Source: Pleurotus ostreatus/Saccharomyces cerevisiae fusant (Eukaryota > Opisthokonta). Taken from it: a stretch of DNA of 14,839 bases. Under the pieces are notes generated by a model, which saw only the letters and a list, made by a program, of their open reading frames with translations, searched no databases and was not told the origin of the DNA. Where the stretch lies: assembly GCA_024196135.1 (NCBI GenBank), contig JAMQCK010000852.1:1-14839 (forward strand), in the 5' to 3' direction. Both the position numbers and the translations under genes were made by a program. Of the stretch, positions 9,188-14,839 are shown in pieces (the first letter of the stretch is position 1; the number at the start of each line of letters is the position of its first letter).

Positions 9188-9665
9188 TCATAATAGGTCG
9201 TCATCTACAAGCAGAGCGATGCATGTCGCGAAGACGACAGTAGCAGGTATGAGGATTATGCATAGGTGCATCCTAAGCAATGTGAGGTTCAGCGCACAGC
9301 TACGGAGTGACTTTTACGCACTTGGGAGCCTCGAGAAAAGGTCGCGTATTCCGCAGGTCCTGATAGCCTATGTGGAACTCGATGCCCCCTGCAACGATAG
9401 TCAGGAGCGCGGCAAGGAACTGCACCGAGCCCAAGGCAAGTGAGCGCGCGTCGTGGTGAATTGTATCCGGCTCGTAGTCTCCTGTGCCCCCGAGGGGGAC
9501 TAGACGTGCGTGCAGGAGCACAGACCAAGAGACCAAGGCAAGGAGGACGGCGAGCTTCAGGTGGGAGAGCATGTTTCGTTCGAGCATGAGGAAGTCCCGC
9601 GTCGTGCTCCCCGTGTTCTCAATGAGCTCCTTTTTCATAATCCTGAGGCTCGTGAGGGAGGTCAT
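9188..9665 (-). CDS. DUF202 family small membrane protein
   Basis: 142-residue integral membrane protein of the DUF202 family (the YidH-like fold also found in the membrane part of yeast Vtc proteins). Exons 9665-9322 and 9272-9188 are joined across a 49-nt intron with a GTGCGT donor and TTAG acceptor. The soluble N-terminus leads into ENTGSTTRDFLMLERNMLSH, the conserved R-D-x-L-x-x-E-R block before TM1 (LKLAVLLALVSWSVLL). TM2 is LGSVQFLAALLTIVAGGIEF, followed by the conserved polar turn GYQDLRNTRPF. TM3 is encoded entirely by exon 2 (IILIPATVVFATCIALLV), and the protein ends in an acidic DDDLL. Without the intron the frame would stop early and lose TM3. Start: first ATG of the frame. Molecular function of stand-alone fungal DUF202 proteins is unknown. 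Confidence 0.87.
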
Positions 9666-9871
9666 GGCCGTAAGAGTCAAGTCGTAATTGTTTTCCGAAT
9701 TCTCGCCAAATGAACCTGGCCGGTCGTCGGTGGCGCGGCACAACGGACCGGGTCGTCGCGGCAACGTGACCGGAGCGCGGGAACTTCTTGTCCACGTGAC
9801 TTTCCCAGGTCAAAGTTCGGTTTCCGTTTCCTCCTGAACCACGCCGTTCTCGCCGCCCGACGACCGACACC
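9666..9871. promoter_or_regulatory. Divergent promoter shared by DUF202 and Ser/Arg-rich genes, with E-box
   Basis: Only 206 bp separate the two start codons, so both promoters and 5' UTRs must lie here. A palindromic CACGTG E-box (9793-9798), the type bound by bHLH factors such as Cbf1/Pho4, lies 74 bp before the plus-strand start and 128 bp before the minus-strand start. No TATA box is obvious. Regulation by the E-box is inference. Confidence 0.55.
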
Positions 9872-12618
9872 ATGGGTTTCCTCAAACGCCTCTTCAGCAA
9901 GAAAAGCAAGAAAAACAGCAAACACGACACGAACAACACCGAGGATGTCCCGCCGACGCCAAGCGTGGAAGAACAGCCAGCGGCGACCTTGACGCCCATC
10001 GCGGAGGGGAATGACGAGGACAGCGAGCAGGAGGCGGTCGCCAGCCGCCTTCTCCGCTCGTCCTCTCGCCGCTTTGAAGTGGTCAGTGAGTTGGATTATG
10101 CATCGCTCCCGCCTATTCGTGAGTGCTTCCTGCGTACTTCCCATACCAGGGACTGACAGCAAATAGCGCACCCCATTAACAACGTCATCGCCCCGCCCGC
10201 AGCCTCCTCCGCCAGCATCTCCAGCGTAGCCTCGCAACGCAGCACGTACTCCGTCAAGGTCCACACTCGCACCCGTTCCGCATCCACCGACGTCGCTACC
10301 GTCCTGCGCGACAACCGCGAGCTCAAGCCCGAGAACGACAGCCCCGACAAGAAGAACCGCCTTTTGCGCCTCCGCTCTGATCCTTCCATCAACAGTCTGC
10401 TCGATCTGTATGACGAGCATGGGCAGATCTCGAACAAGGCTTTCTCTGAAGGTTCTCCGGAGAAGGTTCACTCAGGCGAACGTGCACAAATTCGGCGCAG
10501 CGGCTCTACGCTGCGGCAGCTTCTGGGCGATGAGATGGACGGCGAGAACAAGTCGAGGGAGGGTGACATTTCCTGGGCCGAGCGCTACCTGGGGTAAGTA
10601 AATCGCAAGTGTACCTGATCATATGCTAATGGATGTCCTCCAGTGAGCGTGCAGACTCCCCTACCAGTGCCGCATCGTCCCCCGAGCTTCAGACGCCTAT
10701 CAACCCCGACTTCCGCTTCCCGGACCCCAAGTTCCGTGTCCCCGACGATCATTCACGACCTCACTCTTTCTCCGACGAGCCCTCGTTTAACATCTCCGCA
10801 TACTACAACCGTAGCAACGATACGTCGATGACCACGACTGAAACGTACCCGACTATCAACTCCATGGCTGTCGAGGCGAGCGCGTCAGGCGCTCCCTCCG
10901 TTGATGACCACAGCCCCTACCAGAACGCGGATCCCAAGACCCCTCAACGCGCCTCTCAAATCTTTGGCTTCATCACCGAGAAGCGCAGGTCCCAGACCCT
11001 GGACGCTGCCAACCCGGCCAAGGGCAATGACAAGGGCCTCCCACAGCTGCCCAGCTACTTCAGCTCGCCCTCCGATGATGGCCACGAGGAAGCGCGCCCG
11101 ACGAGCCGCAAGGGCCGCACACACACCTCCATCTCCTCCTTCTCGAAACGCTTCGCGACACCCCACTCCGACGATACCCCCAGCAACACCAACGCAATCA
11201 CCGACTTCTTCAAACGCGCGCACTCCCGCTCGCGCTCGCGCTCCCACTCGCGCCACCGCACGCACTCGTCGGGCAAGTCGTCCGGCTCGGACAAGACGTA
11301 CCTCGGCGCGGCGAACGCGCACGGCAAGCACGCGAGCGTCGACCGCCCGACGACGCCCGGGCAGGACCGCCACCGAACGCAGACGGCGAGCTCGCAGGGC
11401 AACACGACGATGGACTCGGAGGAGCCGCATGTGGCGAAGGCGCAGAAGGTTAGGGTCATCCTGAATGCACCGACGAAGGTCATTGTCACCGCGCCGACGC
11501 CGGGGCATGAGATGGACTCGACACCGAACCAGTCGCGCATTCCGCGAGGGCCGAGGGACCGCAGGCGCAAGTCGCACTCGGGAAGGGACCATGTGTCGCG
11601 CCCGAGGCCGCTGACGGAGAGGAGCAGCGCTGCTCAGCGTGAGCGGCGTGTTTCTTCGGAGCGTGAGCGTCGTGTTTCTCATGAGCGCGAGCGCCGCGTC
11701 TCCTCTGAACGTCGTTCGGCCGACTCCAAGCGTCGCGCTGGTGGTCTCGAATACCGTGCGCCCGAGAGCCGCATCCCTGGTGCCGATCGTCGTGCTGCCT
11801 CCGACTCTACCGACCGCTCCTCCCGTCGCGCTTCGGAGAACTTCACCCGCATCCCCGAGCGCCGTCGCCCTGCCCAGCGCATCAGCTCCATCGCCTCCGA
11901 CGTCCTCTTGAACACGAGCCTCGTGGACTGCGTCCTCGTAGAGCGCCCACCGCGCCGTGATCTTGGCGAGTGCGAGAATGGGCAGCCGGCGAAGGTCAAG
12001 AAGGCGTCCGTTGAGCCTACGAAGGTGGCCGCCGAATCTAAGAAGGTCTTCACCCAGTCGAACGCGGCCCTCGCTGAGTCCAAGCCGTCCCTCGCTGAGT
12101 CCAAGAAGGTCTTCACTCAGTCCACGACTGCCCTACCCGAGCTCACGAAGACCCTCGCCGAGACCGACATGATCATCCGCGCCGTCCCCTCCTCGCCCAA
12201 AAAGCGCTCCACCGCCCCCGGCTCACCCAAGAAGGCTGGATCGCCCAAGAAGGCCTCCAAGGAGAACGCGCCTTTCTACTCCGAGAACGCGCCCCCGGCC
12301 TCACCGACCAAGAGGAAGACCAGCAGCGGCATCCCCGTCTCGCCGACCAAGAAGGCGACGATGGGCCTCGGGTCTGGCTTGGGCGCGCAGGGTGGATTAT
12401 CCGTCCAGGCGGAGCTCCCCTCGACGCCAATGCGCTACTCGCTGCACCGCGCGGCGGTGACGCCCGCGGCGTTCCGGGCGCCCGTCGTCGAGCCTGCGTC
12501 CCCGGCGTCGTCGTCGGAGATGTCGCCGGTGGGGCGGCAGATGATGGAGCAGGTGCGGATGCAGAGGCAGCGGAATCGGGAGTTTGAGAGGAGCAGGGCG
12601 CCGAGGTTGACGGTTTAA
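9872..12618 (+). CDS. Large Ser/Arg/Lys-rich disordered protein with SPxK sites and KEN box; function unknown
   Basis: I do not recognise a named family. Exons 9872-10118, 10167-10593 and 10644-12618 (introns 48 and 50 nt, CTGAC and CTAAT branch points) give 882 residues in frame. The N-terminus is basic and amphipathic (MGFLKRLFSKKSKKNSK), possibly membrane-associating; it does not fit the N-myristoylation consensus. Most of the rest is predicted disordered. Visible features: an IRRSGSTLRQLLG segment before a WAERYLG motif at the second splice; an Arg/Ser stretch (about 417-433); three 8-residue ERRVSSER-type repeats (558-581), each with a PKA-like RRxS; a 21-residue tandem repeat (688-729); five S-P-x-K/R sites (Ser742, 752, 758, 778, 791) around a KEN box (764-766). 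These suggest a phosphorylation-regulated, cell-cycle-controlled scaffold. Start ATG has an ideal ACACCATGG context. Confidence 0.87.
11641..11712 (+). repeat. 24-bp tandem repeat encoding ERRVS(S/H)ER
   Basis: Three consecutive 24-bp units encode ERRVSSER, ERRVSHER and ERRVSSER. The DNA copies differ mainly at third codon positions, which suggests selection on the protein. Each contains an R-R-x-S site of the kind used by protein kinase A. Confidence 0.8.
12031..12156 (+). repeat. 63-bp imperfect tandem repeat encoding AESKKVFTQS units
   Basis: Two 63-bp (21-codon) units encode AESKKVFTQS followed by NAALAESKPSL in the first and TTALPELTKTL in the second, and a third unit begins (AETD). They lie directly before the SPxK/KEN-box cluster of the disordered protein. 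Confidence 0.75.
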
Positions 12619-13030
12619 GCTATCTTCGTGCCCTGTGTCCTCGAAGCCCTCGCTCTCCGTACTTCTCGCCATGACCAATGCCTTCCAACACATGTCACCG
12701 CCTCCTCCCAGCCGACAAACGACAAACCTAACTTGCATGTAAGAACTCTTAGACATTCAGGTGTTGCCTATACCCTTTCCTCTTTGTATCCCCGCGTTCT
12801 CGACCGCCTGGACTCTGCTTTTGCGCTACCTTGCTATCAATGCTCTGCACCTACTGGACTCCACCCCACGTTTTGCGCAACCCAATGGACCTTCCTCAAT
12901 CCGAACTCGATATATACTTCGTACTCGCGTCTCGCGCCGTACCATGTATACCATCTGCAACGCACATCCTCTACAAGCAACTTCAGCGTACAAGCTTTTC
13001 CCAGCATCTCAATGCTTTCATAGCTACTAC

Positions 13031-13093
13031 AGCATCGCGACGACTTTCTCAAGCATCGCGACGACTTTCTTAAGCATCGCGATGTTCTCTCCA
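13031..13093. repeat. 21-bp tandem repeat, about 2.7 copies
   Basis: Units begin AGCATCGCGACGACTTTCT at 13031, 13052 and 13073. The first two copies differ by one base; the third diverges in its second half. Confidence 0.85.
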
Positions 13094-13424
13094 TGCCCCA
13101 TCTATGCACACTTTTTCCCCCTCTCTTGTTTATGTTCATGTTCGAAGTTGGTCGACGCTGTCTGGCTTTGTGTAGACATTACTGGTATCTTGTCTCGCAT
13201 ATATGGTGTCTATAGTTCTGTTATTTCAATGGCATATTTATCGTCGAACAATGAGTGGGCAGGAGGCTTAAGGGCGCGCGAAGGTAAAGTCACCGGTATC
13301 GCGTCGCAAGTCAGTACACCAGGCCCTACGAACCCCAAACGATGCCCGAGGATTCCTGACCTAAGCTGCATTCCATTCAAAGGATCGGACGGTTGTGCAG
13401 TTATCAACATTTCATTGTCACCAA

Positions 13425-13517
13425 AGCCGTTAGGCCCGGGGTCAGTAGGTACTGTCAGTACCAAGTAGCAAGGATTAGTACAGGGGTTCACCATAGCCAA
13501 TAGGCCCGGGGTAAGTA
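13425..13517. repeat. Pair of 23-bp imperfect direct repeats flanking a small inverted repeat
   Basis: AGCC(GT/AA)TAGGCCCGGGGT(C/A)AGTA occurs at 13425-13447 and 13495-13517 with three mismatches. Between them, 13448-13462 forms GGTACT-GTC-AGTACC, a perfect 6-bp inverted repeat with a 3-nt loop. Confidence 0.7.
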
Positions 13518-13762
13518 CTAGGATGTAAAGCGTAGATGCGGAGGGGTAGTGAAGCAAGGATGCAAAGGGGGATGCGAGGAGCGCAAAGGAGGATGCGAGT
13601 ACAAAGGATAGCAGCAGGGATACAATGTGGTGGTAGTGTGGTGATGTGTAAGTCGTCCATTAGCGAACCCAGATGATAAGTAGTAATAGCAGATGCGCAT
13701 CTATGTGTGAAAGGAAGGAAGTAGGATGGATGGAGCAAAGCAAACAGCGTAGACCATATCGT

Positions 13763-14839
13763 TCATGCCGGGATCGTGCCCTTGCGCACGACGTCGGCCT
13801 CGCACCAGCGGTAGGCATCCACAAGGCTCGTGTACACCTTGTGCGTCTCCTGGTTCGGCTCCGCGACGCACTTCATGCCCGGCACCTCACCACCGCTCAT
13901 CTCCTCGAACGTGCCCTCGCCCTCGTTGAGGCCCTTCCACCACGCGTACTTGGCGAGCAGAGACGCGCCGAGGGCAGCAGCCTCCTTCGTCGACGACACG
14001 TACACCTTCATCCCGAACACGTCGGCGGCGAGCTGCCGGATGACCGGGTTGGCGGACGAGCCGCCTGATATGACGAGGCGCTGAAGGGGTGGCGCGTTCG
14101 CGGGGAGGATGGCGGCGATGCGCGAGAGGATGGAGAGGAACTGAGACTCGACGACGGCGCGGGGGGCGGCCTCGCGTGCGATCGACTCTACGGGCTCCGG
14201 GTGCGACGCGCCCGGGGCGAGGTGGTAAAAGAACTCGCCGAGAACGTTGGGAGGGATGATCTCGGGGAGGGGGAAGTAGAAGCCGAAGTCGCCGTTGTTG
14301 CCCGCGGGGCGCGCCTCGACGAGCTGGTTGTACTTCGCCCAGTCCGCCTCTGCCGCGCGGTCGCGCACCTGCTCGCGCGCGAGCCCGCCGTTCTTGTAGC
14401 ACAACATCGCGATGTGCGAGTCGAGCGTGGTGGGGTGCGTGAGGATGTGCGAGGTCGTGAAGCGCTTGGGCGGCGTGTCCGAGGGCGGGATGGAGAGCAG
14501 GAACGTCGTGGAGGTGCCGAGGGAGAGGATGGCGTCACCGGGGGCGGAGAGGCCGATGACGGTCGCGGGGTTGTCGCCCGTGGTGGGCGCGATGATGCAC
14601 TCGGGGTTGAAGCCCCAGCGCTCGACCCAGTAGCGGTCGATCTTGCCGAGGGTGGTGCCGCCTGGGACGGGCTCGGGGCCGAGCTTCGCGCGGAGCTCGG
14701 GACCGCCGGCGGCTTCGAGCAGCTTGTCCTCCCACTTGCAGGTGAGGACGTTCATGAGGTTCATGCCGCTCGCGTCCGAGATCTCGATGGGGCCGATGTG
14801 GCCAAGGAACACCGAGTGCATGAACGAGGAGACAAGGGA
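13763..14839 (-). CDS. XKS1: D-xylulose kinase, C-terminal part (5' end outside window)
   Basis: FGGY-family carbohydrate kinase that phosphorylates D-xylulose with ATP to D-xylulose 5-phosphate, feeding the pentose phosphate pathway in the cytosol. The frame is open from the window edge (SLVSSF before MHSVFLGH) to a TGA at 13765-13763: 358 residues with no intron. Seen in order: GPIEISDASGMNLMNV, the family substrate-side segment; GDNPATVIGLSAPGDAILS leading to LGTSTTFLLS, a nucleotide-phosphate loop; and LVISGGSSANPVIRQLAADV with KEAAALGASLLA, the second FGGY signature and adenosine-binding region. Known eukaryotic enzymes are about 535-600 residues, so roughly 200 N-terminal residues lie outside. 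The C-terminus is complete. The call as xylulose kinase rather than glycerol or gluconate kinase rests on the SDASGMNLM and GWNPEC-like (here GFNPECIIAPTTGDNPAT) segments. Confidence 0.94.
   Translation of the reverse strand, partial: SLVSSFMHSVFLGHIGPIEISDASGMNLMNVLTCKWEDKLLEAAGGPELRAKLGPEPVPGGTTLGKIDRYWVERWGFNPECIIAPTTGDNPATVIGLSAPGDAILSLGTSTTFLLSIPPSDTPPKRFTTSHILTHPTTLDSHIAMLCYKNGGLAREQVRDRAAEADWAKYNQLVEARPAGNNGDFGFYFPLPEIIPPNVLGEFFYHLAPGASHPEPVESIAREAAPRAVVESQFLSILSRIAAILPANAPPLQRLVISGGSSANPVIRQLAADVFGMKVYVSSTKEAAALGASLLAKYAWWKGLNEGEGTFEEMSGGEVPGMKCVAEPNQETHKVYTSLVDAYRWCEADVVRKGTIPA

Larger units (their letters stand above)
12619..13762. other. Convergent 3' intergenic region with short repeats
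   Basis: About 1.1 kb between the 3' ends of the Ser/Arg-rich gene (plus) and xylulose kinase (minus). No recognisable gene. The plus strand is pyrimidine-rich up to about 13150, which keeps one frame open for a long way; I do not treat that as a gene. The region contains a 21-bp tandem repeat (13031-13093), a pair of 23-bp direct repeats (13425-13447, 13495-13517) and a purine-rich segment with imperfect repeats near 13560-13610. Confidence 0.5.

Noticed and set aside
9665..9764. 33-residue N-terminal extension of the DUF202 protein
   Set aside because: The upstream frame starts at TTG with no ATG; the extension would run into the divergent promoter, so the first ATG at 9665 was kept.
9677..10471. 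264-codon minus-strand open frame
   Set aside because: It crosses the divergent promoter and the first two exons plus an intron of the plus-strand gene, with no recognisable domain; an antisense shadow.
10885..11682. 265-codon minus-strand open frame, very Arg/Ala-rich
   Set aside because: It lies wholly antisense to exon 3 of the Ser/Arg-rich gene; GC-rich codons on the plus strand remove stops from this antisense frame, and the composition is artificial.
13210..13557. 115-codon minus-strand frame downstream of xylulose kinase
   Set aside because: It begins with TTG rather than ATG, has no recognised domain, and overlaps the short direct repeats and opposite-strand open sequence.

Overview
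The window reads as nuclear DNA of a filamentous basidiomycete, most likely an Agaricomycete. The reasons are GC-rich coding sequence, many very short introns (48-122 nt, mostly 48-65) with GTGCGT/GTGAGT-type donors, CTRAY branch points and CAG/TAG acceptors, and protein families arranged as in fungi. Exon-intron structures were worked out by hand from splice signals, reading-frame continuity and family conservation. There are no rRNA, tRNA, CRISPR or bacterial-type features, and I see no intact transposon.

Layout from left to right: (1) an R3H + SUZ domain RNA-binding protein on the minus strand, start at 1917, 3' end beyond base 1. (2) A 1.3 kb divergent intergenic region. (3) The POLD3/Cdc27 subunit of DNA polymerase delta on the plus strand, 3236-6091, ten exons, ending in a PCNA-binding motif and preceded by an MluI cell-cycle box. 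(4) An 11-TM amino-acid transporter of the SLC38/AVT type on the plus strand, about 6913-8700, eight exons. (5) A three-TM DUF202 membrane protein on the minus strand, 9665-9188, two exons. (6) An 882-residue Ser/Arg/Lys-rich protein of unknown function on the plus strand, 9872-12618, with Cdk-type SPxK sites and a KEN box, sharing a 206-bp divergent promoter with the DUF202 gene. (7) The C-terminal part of D-xylulose kinase on the minus strand, 14839-13763.

The genes do not form a pathway. They look like ordinary housekeeping neighbours (mRNA regulation, replication, vacuolar transport, pentose metabolism), and I found no evidence of a new multi-gene system. The most unusual local feature is a perfect 39-bp tandem duplication in POLD3 that copies a complete branch point plus 3' splice acceptor in a frame-preserving way, so two in-frame protein isoforms (741 or 728 residues) are possible.
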